A stretch of DNA of 64,000 bases from positions 189,833 through 253,832 of the forward strand of contig CAVVIO010000016.1 in NCBI GenBank assembly GCA_963748095.1, read 5' to 3'. The DNA is from CAVVIO01 sp963748095 (lineage in GTDB: Bacteria; Bacteroidota; Bacteroidia; Bacteroidales; UBA10428). Below the pieces are notes generated by a model. That model ran no database searches, was not told where the DNA came from, and was given only the letters and a program-made list of their open reading frames with translations. Both the position numbers and the translations under genes were made by a program. This document shows, one piece after another, positions 17,514 to 26,277 of this stretch. The number at the start of each line of letters is the position of its first letter. Position 1 is the first letter of the stretch.

Positions 17514-18815
17514 TTATTTTTCATAACCATAGATAGCAACATCACCAAGTTCTTCTTCAATTCTGATAAGCTGATTGTATTTTGCTATTCTGTCAGAACG
17601 ACTCATAGAACCGGTTTTAATCTGTCCCGAATTAGTAGCTACAGCTATATCGGCAATGGTAGAATCTTCTGTTTCACCCGAACGGTGTGATGTAACTGTG
17701 GTATAACCTGCCCGGTGAGCCATTTCTATACAATCCAGAGTTTCGGTAAGTGAACCAATCTGATTAACCTTTATAAGGATTGAATTGGCACATCCCATAT
17801 CTATCCCTTTTTTCAAAAACTCAACATTGGTTACAAAAACATCATCTCCTACCAACTGGCATTTGCTGCCACTTTTCTCGGTATGAAGTTTCCAGCCATC
17901 CCAATCGTTTTCCGACATACCATCTTCAATTGAATCGATGGGGTATTTACTTAAAAGATCATCCAGGTAATCAGCCTGCTCGGCAGAAGAGCGTACCGCT
18001 CCTTTTTCCCCTTCGAACTTGGTATAATCATATTTACCGTTTACATAGAATTCAGAAGCTGCGCAATCCATACCAATAGATATCTGTCCACCTTCTGATT
18101 TTCGGCCTGGTTTATATCCTGCATTTTTAATAGCAGTAATAATGCTTTCCAGTGCATCTTCAGTTCCGTCTAATGCGGGAGCAAAACCACCTTCATCACC
18201 CACGGCAGTGCTTAACCCACGGTCTTTCAATACTTTCTTCAACGCATGAAAAACTTCAGCACCCATTCTGATTCCCTCTCGAACTGAAGTGGCTCCAATA
18301 GGTCTGATCATAAATTCCTGAAAAGCAATAGGTGCGTCGGAATGCGAACCGCCGTTAATAATATTCATCATGGGGACAGGCAAAGTTTTGGTATTTACTC
18401 CACCAATGTATCGGTATAAAGGAAGTCCGTGATATTCTGCCGCAGCTTTGGCAACTGCCAGTGAAACACCTAGTATGGCATTGGCTCCGAGTTTACTTTT
18501 TGTCTTTGTTCCGTCAAGAGCAATCATTTTATTATCGATTACAACCTGATCGAAAGCATTCATGCCAATCAGTTCTTTTGCAATTACTTCGTTTACGTTG
18601 TGCACTGCTTTTAAAACGCCCTTTCCAAGATATCGGTTCTTGTCACCATCACGTAATTCCAGGGCTTCATTTTCGCCGGTAGAAGCTCCTGAAGGCACTG
18701 CAGCACGCCCAACAAATCCGCTTGCCAGGGTGACTTCCACCTCAATTGTAGGATTTCCACGCGAATCTAAAATTTCGCGGGCATGAATTTTTGCAATTTG
18801 TCCCATTTCTATCAT
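17514..18815 (-). CDS. eno: Enolase (phosphopyruvate hydratase)
   Basis: 433 aa from the ATG at 18815; a second in-frame ATG at 18806 (MGQIAKIHARE) is equally possible and would shorten it by three residues. It interconverts 2-phosphoglycerate and phosphoenolpyruvate in glycolysis. Family signatures are present: AREILDSRGNPTIEVEV, GSHSDAPIAFQEFM, VGDEGGFAP, SIEDGMSENDWDGW, LIKVNQIGSLTET with the catalytic Lys, and SHRSGETEDSTIADIAV. Full length, no missing region. Terminators on both sides (18845-18880 and 17447-17482) make it a single-gene unit. Confidence 0.97.
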   Translation of the reverse strand: MIEMGQIAKIHAREILDSRGNPTIEVEVTLASGFVGRAAVPSGASTGENEALELRDGDKNRYLGKGVLKAVHNVNEVIAKELIGMNAFDQVVIDNKMIALDGTKTKSKLGANAILGVSLAVAKAAAEYHGLPLYRYIGGVNTKTLPVPMMNIINGGSHSDAPIAFQEFMIRPIGATSVREGIRMGAEVFHALKKVLKDRGLSTAVGDEGGFAPALDGTEDALESIITAIKNAGYKPGRKSEGGQISIGMDCAASEFYVNGKYDYTKFEGEKGAVRSSAEQADYLDDLLSKYPIDSIEDGMSENDWDGWKLHTEKSGSKCQLVGDDVFVTNVEFLKKGIDMGCANSILIKVNQIGSLTETLDCIEMAHRAGYTTVTSHRSGETEDSTIADIAVATNSGQIKTGSMSRSDRIAKYNQLIRIEEELGDVAIYGYEK

Positions 18816-18844
18816 TATTATTTTAGTTATACATTGAATAAAAT

Positions 18845-18880
18845 TAAAAAAGGGATAAAGTGACCAGCAACCTTATCCCT
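18845..18880 (-). terminator. Rho-independent terminator after rplQ, end of the ribosomal cluster
   Basis: On the minus strand, GGGATAAGG...CTTTATCCC forms a stem of about 7-10 bp with a loop of about 10 bases and is followed by TTTTTT. It is the only strong terminator I see between rpsL and enolase. Confidence 0.85.
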
Positions 18881-18911
18881 GCAATATCATCACTTTAAGA
18901 ATATTATCGTA

Positions 18912-19664
18912 TTATTCTTTTTTTTCTTCGTTCGTTTCCCCTTCTTCAGGTTCTTCAGTTGCCGTGGGTTCTTCACTAATTTCTTCTGCTATTGCGTCCT
19001 CCGGTTTTGTATCAACTGCTTCCTCAACATTTTCTTCTGTTGTGGCTTTCTCTTCAACTTCCGGAACTTCTTCCTCTACAACTGTTTCTGCTGTTGCTTC
19101 CACAGTTTCTTCTTTAGAATCCCCGGTTGCAGTCTGTTTTTCCTCAACTTCGGGAGTTTCTTCCGTTATACTCTCCTCAACGGTTGTTTCATCATCCTTT
19201 ACCTGAGTAGTAGCAGCCTGTACTTCTGTTTCTCCTTTTTTCTTTCCGCCTCTTCTTCTGCGACGACCTTTAGATTTGGAATCTTCAGTACTTCCCAGCA
19301 TATTTTCATTATAATCCACCAGTTCGATTATACACATATCTGCATTATCACCTAAACGGTTACCGGTTTTTAATATCCGGGTATAACCTCCCGGGCGATC
19401 TGCAATTTTCGGGGAAATCTCCCGGAACAATTCGGTTACAGCATCTTTGCTTTTTAAATAAGCAAAGACCACACGCCGTGAATTGGTAGAATCTTCCTTT
19501 GATTTGGTAAGAAGTGGCTCTACGTACATTCGTAATGCTTTTGCTTTGGCTGTAGTTGTTGCAATTCTTTTATGCAGTATCAGCGAAGAGGCCATATTGG
19601 CAAGCATGGCCTTACGATGACTACTTGTCCTGCCTAAATGATTAAAGTTCTTTCTATGTCGCAT
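18912..19664 (-). CDS. rplQ: 50S ribosomal protein L17 with long acidic C-terminal tail
   Basis: 250 aa, about twice the usual 115-130. Residues 1-122 are standard L17 (MRHRKNFNHLGRTSSHRKAM, RPGGYTRILKTGNRLGD). A basic patch (KGRRRRRGGKKKG, about 132-144) follows. The last 105 residues are very rich in Glu, Thr and Val, with near repeats of the type PEVEEK. C-terminal extensions of L17 occur in other Bacteroidota; the tail is probably disordered and its role is unknown. Last gene of the str-S10-spc-alpha cluster, 69 nt after rpoA, followed by a terminator. Confidence 0.95.
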   Translation of the reverse strand: MRHRKNFNHLGRTSSHRKAMLANMASSLILHKRIATTTAKAKALRMYVEPLLTKSKEDSTNSRRVVFAYLKSKDAVTELFREISPKIADRPGGYTRILKTGNRLGDNADMCIIELVDYNENMLGSTEDSKSKGRRRRRGGKKKGETEVQAATTQVKDDETTVEESITEETPEVEEKQTATGDSKEETVEATAETVVEEEVPEVEEKATTEENVEEAVDTKPEDAIAEEISEEPTATEEPEEGETNEEKKE

Positions 19665-19733
19665 CTCAATACCTGATTTTAATCAAATTTTCTGTACTAT
19701 CAAAAAGTACAGAATATAGAGTTAATTAATAAT

Positions 19734-20726
19734 TTATTCTTTATCTAATTTATATTTAGAAATATCCATTCCAAAATTCAGGTTCATACTTTCCAGTAAT
19801 TCATCCAATTCAGTAAGAGATTTTTTTCCGAAATTCCGGAATTTCAACAAATCATTTTTATTGAATTTTACCAGATCACCAAGGGTATCAACTTCGGCAG
19901 CCTTTAGGCAATTTAATGCCCGTACCGACAGGTCGAGATCAACCAACTTGGTTTTCAGCAATTGGCGCATATGGAGTACTTCCTCATCGAATTCTTCATT
20001 TGCTGCTCTTTCGTCCGCATCGAGAGTAATTTTCTCGTCGGAGAAAAGCATGAAATGGTAGATTAATATTTTAGCCGCCTCTTTCAGTGCGTCTTTCGGA
20101 TGAATAGAACCATCGGTAAGTATCTCAAAAACCAATTTTTCATAGTCGGTTTTTTGCTCTACCCTGTAATTCTCAACCGAATATTTCACATTTTTTATCG
20201 GCGTAAAGATCGCATCGATTGGAATAAGTCCGAATTCAGCATCAAGCGGTTTGTTCTCTTCAGCCGGAACATAACCCCTGCCTTTATTGATATGAATCTC
20301 CATCTGGAGATCAACATCGGATTCCATATGACAAATTTCCAGATCGGGGTTCAATACTTCAAAACTGGTGAGAAATCGGTTCAGATCACCAGCTTTTAAT
20401 ACTTCCTGACCTGAAATGGAAACAACAACTTTTTCGTCGTTTACATCTTCTATTTGTCTTTTGAACCGAATTTGTTTCAGATTCAGGATGATTTCAGTTA
20501 CATCTTCTATAGCACCTGTTATAGAAGAATATTCGTGTTCTACTCCTTCTATTTTAATGGTTGTTATTGCGTAACCCTCTAAAGATGATAGAAGAATTCT
20601 TCGTAATGAATTACCTACCGTTATTCCATAACCTGGTTCAAGAGGACGAAATTCGAATTTTCCGAACTTATCGTCCGATTCAACCATTATGACTTTATCA
20701 GGTTTTTGAAAAGCTAAAATTGCCAT
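19734..20726 (-). CDS. rpoA: DNA-directed RNA polymerase alpha subunit
   Basis: 330 aa. Nucleates RNA polymerase assembly. The N-terminal dimerisation domain (about 1-230) includes GYGITVGNSLRRILLSSLEG. The C-terminal domain (about 255-320) has helix-hairpin-helix elements LNCLKAAEVDTLGDLVKF and LRFRNFGKKSLTELDELL-like sequence, which bind UP-element DNA and activators. Full length. Lies between rpsD (16-nt gap) and rplQ, the usual alpha-operon order. Confidence 0.98.
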   Translation of the reverse strand: MAILAFQKPDKVIMVESDDKFGKFEFRPLEPGYGITVGNSLRRILLSSLEGYAITTIKIEGVEHEYSSITGAIEDVTEIILNLKQIRFKRQIEDVNDEKVVVSISGQEVLKAGDLNRFLTSFEVLNPDLEICHMESDVDLQMEIHINKGRGYVPAEENKPLDAEFGLIPIDAIFTPIKNVKYSVENYRVEQKTDYEKLVFEILTDGSIHPKDALKEAAKILIYHFMLFSDEKITLDADERAANEEFDEEVLHMRQLLKTKLVDLDLSVRALNCLKAAEVDTLGDLVKFNKNDLLKFRNFGKKSLTELDELLESMNLNFGMDISKYKLDKE

Positions 20727-20742
20727 AAATTCAATATTAATT

Positions 20743-21348
20743 TTATTTAGAATATAATTCTACTATTAATTGTTCCTTTATGTTCTCCGGTATTTCTTCA
20801 CGCTCGGGACGGTTCATGAATTTACCTGTCATCAGGCTTCCATCCCATTCCAGCCATGAAAAAGCGGAACGACGACCGGAAAGTGAATCTGTTATCACTT
20901 CCAAAGCTTTTGATTTTTCACGGACACCCACCAGATCACCGGGTTTCATGCTGTATGAAGGAATACTGACAATATCGCCGTTAACAGTAATGTGACGATG
21001 AGATACCAGTTGACGGGCAGCATTTCGTGTAGGAGCAATTCCAAGGCGGAATACTACATTGTCCAAACGCGATTCCAGTAACTGTAAAAGTACTTCACCA
21101 GTAACTCCTTTACTGCTTGATGCTTTTTCAAACAAATTTGAAAATTGTTTTTCCAACACACCATACGTATATTTTGCCTTCTGTTTTTCTTTCAGCTGGA
21201 CACCGTATTCAGAAAGTTTTCTTCTTTTTTTGTTTATTCCATGCATTCCCGGAGGGTAATTTTTCTTTTCAAAAGCTTTATCCACTCCAAAAATGGGATC
21301 TCCGAATTTCCGTGCAATTTTTGACTTTGGTCCAATATATCTAGCCAT
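20743..21348 (-). CDS. rpsD: 30S ribosomal protein S4
   Basis: 201 aa. Primary assembly protein on the 16S 5' domain. The S4 RNA-binding domain is clear (SRLDNVVFRLGIAPTRNAARQ-type segment at about 93-115, then VSHRHITVNGDIVSIPSY). The N-terminus (MARYIGPKSKIARKFG) has no zinc-binding cysteines, so this is the C-minus form. In many bacteria S4 represses its own operon; no such site is evident here. Confidence 0.97.
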   Translation of the reverse strand: MARYIGPKSKIARKFGDPIFGVDKAFEKKNYPPGMHGINKKRRKLSEYGVQLKEKQKAKYTYGVLEKQFSNLFEKASSSKGVTGEVLLQLLESRLDNVVFRLGIAPTRNAARQLVSHRHITVNGDIVSIPSYSMKPGDLVGVREKSKALEVITDSLSGRRSAFSWLEWDGSLMTGKFMNRPEREEIPENIKEQLIVELYSK

Positions 21349-21388
21349 CTATTGTTAATATTTTATTATTATTCTTCTTTTACTAAAT

Positions 21389-21778
21389 TTATACACGACG
21401 CCTGTTAGGTGGGCGACAACCATTGTGTGGCAGTGGTGTCACATCAACAATTTCAGTTACCTCTATACCCGAGGTATGAATGGTTCTAATAGCAGATTCG
21501 CGTCCTGCACCCGGACCTTTAACAAATACTTTTACTTTCCTCAGTCCAAGGTCATAAGCAATTTTTGAACAATCAGCCGCTGCTGTTTGTGCTGCATAAG
21601 GGGTGTTCTTTTTGGATCCTCTAAAACCCATTTTCCCGGCCGAAGCCCAGGAAATTACCTGCCCCTGATTATTAGTCAGCGATACAATAATATTATTAAA
21701 TGATGCATGTATATGAGCCTGTCCTACAGGTTCAACCTTCACCACCTTTTTCCTGGATGCTCCTGGTTTTTTTGCCAT
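21389..21778 (-). CDS. rpsK: 30S ribosomal protein S11
   Basis: 129 aa. Platform protein of the 30S subunit that contacts mRNA near the E site. Signatures GPGAGRESAIRTIHTSGIEV and PLPHNGCRPPNRRRV are present. Usual length. Twelve nt after rpsM and 40 nt before rpsD. Confidence 0.97.
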   Translation of the reverse strand: MAKKPGASRKKVVKVEPVGQAHIHASFNNIIVSLTNNQGQVISWASAGKMGFRGSKKNTPYAAQTAAADCSKIAYDLGLRKVKVFVKGPGAGRESAIRTIHTSGIEVTEIVDVTPLPHNGCRPPNRRRV

Positions 21779-21790
21779 ATCTTATCTTAA

Positions 21791-22168
21791 TTATTTGGTA
21801 GCTTTCTTTTTATTAGCAACTGTTCTTTTTCTTCCTTTTCGTGTACGGGCATTGTTTTTAGTACTCTGACCACGCACAGGCAAGCCGATACGATGACGTA
21901 TTCCACGGTAGCAACCGATATCCATTAATCGTTTAATATTCAATTGCACAGACGAACGTAATTCACCCTCAACCTTAAAATTGTCATTCAATATCTTTCT
22001 GATCTTTGAAATCTGATCATCGGTCCATTCCTGTACTTTAATATCTCTATCGACTTTTGCCTCGTCGAGAATTTTCTGTGCTGTACTTCTTCCGATACCA
22101 TAAATATAGGTCAAACCTATTTCTCCACGTTTGTTTTTCGGTAAATCTACACCTACTATTCTAGCCAT
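21791..22168 (-). CDS. rpsM: 30S ribosomal protein S13
   Basis: 125 aa. Head protein bridging to L5 of the large subunit and contacting P-site tRNA. Starts MARIVGVDLPKNKRGEIGL; C-terminal GIRHRIGLPVRGQSTKNNA and a Lys/Arg-rich tail fit the family. Follows rpmJ by 37 nt. Confidence 0.97.
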   Translation of the reverse strand: MARIVGVDLPKNKRGEIGLTYIYGIGRSTAQKILDEAKVDRDIKVQEWTDDQISKIRKILNDNFKVEGELRSSVQLNIKRLMDIGCYRGIRHRIGLPVRGQSTKNNARTRKGRKRTVANKKKATK

Positions 22169-22205
22169 AAACTATTCTTTATAATAAGTTTACAAAATTA
22201 CTTAA

Positions 22206-22322
22206 TTAACCCTGCCGTTGCTTGAACTTGGGGTTCTTTTTGTTAATTACATACAAGCGTCCTTTTCTTCGTACGATCTTACAATCGGCAGTACGCTTTT
22301 TTACAGATGCTCTTACTTTCAT
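22206..22322 (-). CDS. rpmJ: 50S ribosomal protein L36, zinc-free form
   Basis: 38 aa, read directly from the minus strand: starts MKVRASVKKRTADCK and ends NPKFKQRQG. Length and ends match L36. Of the four zinc ligands of the classic form (three Cys and one His) only Cys14 remains; the others are Thr11, Asn27 and Phe33. This is therefore the form that folds without zinc. Between infA (15 nt) and rpsM (37 nt), the usual place. Confidence 0.95.
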   Translation of the reverse strand: MKVRASVKKRTADCKIVRRKGRLYVINKKNPKFKQRQG

Positions 22323-22337
22323 GATATTATAATTTCT

Positions 22338-22556
22338 TTATTTATATCTAAACGTTATTCTTCCTTTTGTCAGATCATAGGGTGACATTTCAACTTTTAC
22401 CCTGTCACCAGGTAATATTTTAATATAATGCATTCTCATTTTGCCTGAAATATGAGCTGTAATAATAAGCCCGTTTTCCAGTTCCACACGGAACATTGCA
22501 TTCGACAATGCTTCTTTAATAATGCCATCCTGTTCTATTGAAGGTTGTTTGGCCAT
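22338..22556 (-). CDS. infA: Translation initiation factor IF-1
   Basis: 72 aa, standard length. An S1-like OB-fold that occupies the ribosomal A site during initiation. Motifs: MFRVELENGLIITAHISGKM, RMHYIKILPGDRVKVEMSPY and LTKGRITFRYK. Sits between map and rpmJ as in most bacteria. Confidence 0.97.
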   Translation of the reverse strand: MAKQPSIEQDGIIKEALSNAMFRVELENGLIITAHISGKMRMHYIKILPGDRVKVEMSPYDLTKGRITFRYK

Positions 22557-22595
22557 ATTGAAATTTATATTTCTTAACTATTATATGTTTAATTT

Positions 22596-23366
22596 TTAAT
22601 TCAATACTTCTTCAATATATTTAAAAGTAGACAAAACATCAGCCGCCCCTTTATCGATAGCGACAGCAAGTTCAAAATGTGCCGAATGTTTACTGTCTGC
22701 AGTCCTAATTGTCCAGCCATCCTGTGCCTGTACAATTTCTTTTCGTCCAAGATTGATCATCGGTTCGATGCAAATCACCATTCCTTTCAAAAGTTTGGCG
22801 CCTCTTCCCCGCATCCCATAATTTGGAACCTCCGGGGATTCATGAAGGTTTTTTCCCAACCCGTGACCAACCATTTCCCTTACTACTGAAAAACCCGCTG
22901 CTTCACAATACGATTGAATGGCATATCCGATATCACCAATTCGCTTCCCTTCCTGTGCCATTTCAATCCCTTTAAACAAAGATTCTTTCGTAACCTTAAG
23001 TAAGGTGGCAAGCTTATCATCAATTTCTCCAATAGCAAATGTATAAGCTGAGTCGCCATAAAATCCATTAAGTTTTACCCCGCAATCCACAGAAATAATA
23101 TCTCCTTCTATGAGTTTATATTCCGAGGGTATGCCGTGTACTACTTCATTATTAACAGAAGTGCATAATGTTTTTGGATATCCGTTGTAATTCAGAAAAC
23201 CAGGTATCGCCCCGTTATCACGAATATATTCCTCTGCGCGTTTGTTGAGCACATTTGTAGAAACACCGGGACGGATTAATTTTGCAACTTCAGCTAATGT
23301 TTTCGACACAAGCAAGTTACTTGCTCTTAATAATTCAATCTCCTCTTTTGTTTTTCTAATTATCAT
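22596..23366 (-). CDS. map: Methionine aminopeptidase, type I
   Basis: 256 aa from the ATG at 23366; one codon upstream is a TTG that I do not use. Removes the initiator Met from new proteins. The five metal ligands of the family are visible: two Asp in SVDCGVKLNGFYGDSA, His in VGHGLGKNLHESP, Glu in CIEPMIN and Glu in HSAHFELAVA. Lies between secY (20-nt gap) and infA; adk, which often stands between secY and map, is absent here. Confidence 0.96.
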   Translation of the reverse strand: MIIRKTKEEIELLRASNLLVSKTLAEVAKLIRPGVSTNVLNKRAEEYIRDNGAIPGFLNYNGYPKTLCTSVNNEVVHGIPSEYKLIEGDIISVDCGVKLNGFYGDSAYTFAIGEIDDKLATLLKVTKESLFKGIEMAQEGKRIGDIGYAIQSYCEAAGFSVVREMVGHGLGKNLHESPEVPNYGMRGRGAKLLKGMVICIEPMINLGRKEIVQAQDGWTIRTADSKHSAHFELAVAIDKGAADVLSTFKYIEEVLN

Positions 23367-23386
23367 CAAAGAACGTTAATCTATAT

Positions 23387-24712
23387 CTAAATGGCAGAAG
23401 CACCACCTGCTTTGCCCTTGATCCTGCCTGTTTTCATCAGACCGTCATATCTTCTCATCAACAAATGACTTTCTATTTGCTGGAGAGTATCCAGAAGCAC
23501 ACCTACCAGAATCAGCAATGATGTTCCTCCGTAAAATTGTGCAAACCCCCTGGTAATACCAGCCATCTGGGCAAATGCCGGTAAAATGGCTACAAAGGCA
23601 AGAAATATGGATCCGGGCAATGTAATTCTCGACATAACTGTATCAAGAAATTCCACCGTCCTTTTTCCGGGTTTAACCCCGGGAATAAATCCGCCGTTCT
23701 TTTTCATATCCTCCGCCATTTGCGTGGGGTTAATTGTTATAGCTGTATAGAAATAAGTAAATACAATTATCATTATGGCAAATGTGAAGTTGTACCAGAA
23801 TCCTGTCATATTAGAAAAAACTGCAACAAATCCTGATACAGATTCACTTCCAAATTTGGCAAATGATAAAGGCAAAAACATGATTGCCTGGGCAAAGATG
23901 ATAGGCATTACACCTGCTGCATTCACTTTTAATGGAATATATTGCCGAACACCTCCGTATTGTTTGTTTCCTACTATCCGTTTGGCATATTGTACCGGTA
24001 TCTTTCGTGTTCCCTGAACAAGTAAAATGCTGATTACAAATACAATAAACAGGAAAATTATTTCAACCAGAAAAGCTACAAGACCGCCTCCCTGACGTTC
24101 CAGCCGTGCTGTCCATTCACCGAAAAGGTTAAGAGGGAACCGGGCAATAATCCCGATCATAATAATAAGTGATATACCGTTTCCTATACCTTTATCGGTA
24201 ATACGCTCTCCCATCCACATCACGAACAAAGTTCCTGTTGTAAGTATTAGCACTGACGACAGTGTGAAAAAGGTACCGTGTATAATCCGGGCTTCAACAG
24301 GTATCTGGGTAAGATATCCGGGAGCCTGAACGAAAAGTATTAGTACAGTAATATAACGTGTAATCTGGTTTATTTTTCGCTGACCGCTTTCGCCTTCTTT
24401 CTGCAAACGCTGGAAATATGGAACTGCAATTCCCAATAATTGAACAACGATAGATGCCGAAATATAAGGCATAATACCCAGTGCGAAGATTGATGCCCTG
24501 GCAAAGGCCCCACCTGAGAACATGTTTAAGAGTCCCAATACACCTTCGGTACCACGTCTCTGTAACTCCTGCAATTGGTTGGGATCCACACTTGGTAATA
24601 CTACCATGGAGCCAAGACGGTAAATTAACAGAATACCAAATGTATAGAGTATTCTGGCCCTAAGGTCTTCAATCTTAAAGATATTTTTTATCGTTTCAAT
24701 AAAGGCTTTCAT
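23387..24712 (-). CDS. secY: Protein translocase subunit SecY
   Basis: 441 aa with ten predicted membrane helices; the pore-forming subunit of the Sec translocon in the inner membrane. Family signatures include ILYTFGILLIYRLGSMVVLP, GIMPYISASIVVQLL, and the cytoplasmic loops GERITDKGIGNGISLIIM and TAITINPTQMAEDMKKNGGF. ATG at 24712, four nt after the rplO stop. Confidence 0.97.
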   Translation of the reverse strand: MKAFIETIKNIFKIEDLRARILYTFGILLIYRLGSMVVLPSVDPNQLQELQRRGTEGVLGLLNMFSGGAFARASIFALGIMPYISASIVVQLLGIAVPYFQRLQKEGESGQRKINQITRYITVLILFVQAPGYLTQIPVEARIIHGTFFTLSSVLILTTGTLFVMWMGERITDKGIGNGISLIIMIGIIARFPLNLFGEWTARLERQGGGLVAFLVEIIFLFIVFVISILLVQGTRKIPVQYAKRIVGNKQYGGVRQYIPLKVNAAGVMPIIFAQAIMFLPLSFAKFGSESVSGFVAVFSNMTGFWYNFTFAIMIIVFTYFYTAITINPTQMAEDMKKNGGFIPGVKPGKRTVEFLDTVMSRITLPGSIFLAFVAILPAFAQMAGITRGFAQFYGGTSLLILVGVLLDTLQQIESHLLMRRYDGLMKTGRIKGKAGGASAI

Positions 24713-24716
24713 TCAA

Positions 24717-25163
24717 CTAAATTTTTTCTGCGGTTCCTTCTAAAGCTTCAATAGCTTGTACCGCGGTTTTTGAAAAAGCATGTGCTTTCACATCAAGTTT
24801 TGATGTAAGCTTACCGTTACCTAAAATTTTCACTAAATCGTTTTTCCCTATCAATCCTGCTTTACTTAGGGTCTCCACATCAATAGTAGTTAATTTTTTC
24901 TTATCGGCCAGTTCCTGAAGGGTATCAATATTGATGGCTTTATATTCTTTTCGGTTGATATTTTTAAAACCAAATTTTGGAACTCTTCGCTGAAGTGGCA
25001 TTTGTCCACCTTCGAAACCGATTTTCTTTTTATATCCCGATCTCGATTTGGCTCCCTTATGGCCTCTTGTAGAAGTACCACCTCTTCCGGATCCTTGCCC
25101 TCTGCCAATCCTTTTTTCGCTTTTTACAGAACCATTAGCTGGTTTTAAATTACTTAAATCCAT
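24717..25163 (-). CDS. rplO: 50S ribosomal protein L15
   Basis: 148 aa. N-terminal Gly/Arg/Ser-rich extension (KRIGRGQGSGRGGTSTRGHK) and the GFEGGQMPLQRRVPKFGF signature are diagnostic. Standard length; precedes secY as usual. Confidence 0.97.
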   Translation of the reverse strand: MDLSNLKPANGSVKSEKRIGRGQGSGRGGTSTRGHKGAKSRSGYKKKIGFEGGQMPLQRRVPKFGFKNINRKEYKAINIDTLQELADKKKLTTIDVETLSKAGLIGKNDLVKILGNGKLTSKLDVKAHAFSKTAVQAIEALEGTAEKI

Positions 25164-25178
25164 GTTAATTACAATTTA

Positions 25179-25358
25179 TTATAATTCCTGAACACTTACT
25201 AAATGTCTTACTTTATTTACCATCCCTTTAATCTGGGGGGTTGCTTCAACTTCCACGTAATGGTTCAATTTTTTGATACCCAACGCTTCGAGTGTTCGCT
25301 TCTGACGTTGCGAACTTCCGATTTTACTTTTAATCTGTGTGACTTTTATTTTTGCCAT
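25179..25358 (-). CDS. rpmD: 50S ribosomal protein L30
   Basis: 59 aa from the ATG at 25358 (MAKIKVTQIKSKIGSSQRQK), the normal L30 start and length. The frame is open nine codons further up, but that part overlaps the end of rpsE and is not family-like. It sits 19 nt after rpsE and 15 nt before rplO. Confidence 0.95.
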   Translation of the reverse strand: MAKIKVTQIKSKIGSSQRQKRTLEALGIKKLNHYVEVEATPQIKGMVNKVRHLVSVQEL

Positions 25359-25377
25359 TGGTATATATTTTCCTAGA

Positions 25378-25893
25378 TTATCCATTGAATACTTTTTCCA
25401 TGGCCACTCCGCGTTGCTGAGAAATCATTAAAGCATCCCTCAATTCAAGCAGCGCTTTAAAAGTTGCTTTAACCAGGTTGTGCGGATTGGAGGACCCTTT
25501 TGATTTAGCCAATACATCTTTTATACCCACACTTTCCAGCACTGCACGCATGGCACCTCCGGCTTTAACACCAGTACCACCGGATGCAGGTTTGAGAAAT
25601 ACACTGGCTCCACCGAATTTCGCATATTGTTCATGGGGAATTGTTCCGTTAATTAACGGTACCTTTATCAGGCTTTTTTTAGCGTCTTCTACCCCTTTAG
25701 CTATAGCAGTGGTGACCTCGTTGGCTTTTCCCAGACCGTATCCCACGATTCCGTCTTCATTTCCAACCACAACAATTGCCGAGAAACTAAAAGTACGTCC
25801 TCCCTTGGTAACTTTGGTAACACGTTGGATACTTACCAAGCGGTCCTTTAACTCTAAATCGGTCGTTTTAACTTTTCTGATACTTGTAGACAT
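25378..25893 (-). CDS. rpsE: 30S ribosomal protein S5
   Basis: 171 aa. Contributes to the mRNA entry channel and decoding accuracy. The double-stranded RNA-binding-like domain has GRTFSFSAIVVVGNEDGIVG and GYGLGKANEV; the C-terminal half has GGTGVKAGGAMRAVLE and KGSSNPHNLVKATFKAL. Usual length and place between rplR and rpmD. Confidence 0.97.
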   Translation of the reverse strand: MSTSIRKVKTTDLELKDRLVSIQRVTKVTKGGRTFSFSAIVVVGNEDGIVGYGLGKANEVTTAIAKGVEDAKKSLIKVPLINGTIPHEQYAKFGGASVFLKPASGGTGVKAGGAMRAVLESVGIKDVLAKSKGSSNPHNLVKATFKALLELRDALMISQQRGVAMEKVFNG

Positions 25894-25899
25894 AATTTT

Positions 25900-26253
25900 T
25901 TAAAGTTTTAATCCTCCTTCTCTGGCAGCGTCAGCCAAAGCTTTTACTCGTCCATGATAAAGATACCCGTTCCGGTCGAATATGGCTTTCGAAATTCCTG
26001 CAGCCTTTGATTTTTCAGCGGCAAGTTTCCCAACAAGCTTGGCCTGATCTATTTTATTTTTACTTTCAGCAACTTCCTTTTCCAGTGAAGATACTGACAA
26101 CAGGGTCTTTCCTTCTATATCGTCAATAAACTGAAGATAAATCTGTTTATTACTTCTGAAAACCGTTAATCTGGGTCTTTCAGCAGTACCAAAGATTTTT
26201 TTCCTGATCCTGTATTTTATGCGTATTCTTCTTGCTCCTTTTGTTAAAGCCAT
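25900..26253 (-). CDS. rplR: 50S ribosomal protein L18
   Basis: 117 aa; binds 5S rRNA in the central protuberance. Motifs RPRLTVFRSNKQIYLQFID and YHGRVKALADAAREGGLKL are typical. Lies 24 nt after rplF and 6 nt before rpsE. Confidence 0.96.
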   Translation of the reverse strand: MALTKGARRIRIKYRIRKKIFGTAERPRLTVFRSNKQIYLQFIDDIEGKTLLSVSSLEKEVAESKNKIDQAKLVGKLAAEKSKAAGISKAIFDRNGYLYHGRVKALADAAREGGLKL

Positions 26254-26277
26254 GACTTTACAAATTTATTGTATTAA

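Noticed and set aside
19000..19206. Plus-strand Ser/Thr/Val-rich frame
   Set aside because: Antisense of the acidic rplQ tail, whose biased codons leave the other strand open.
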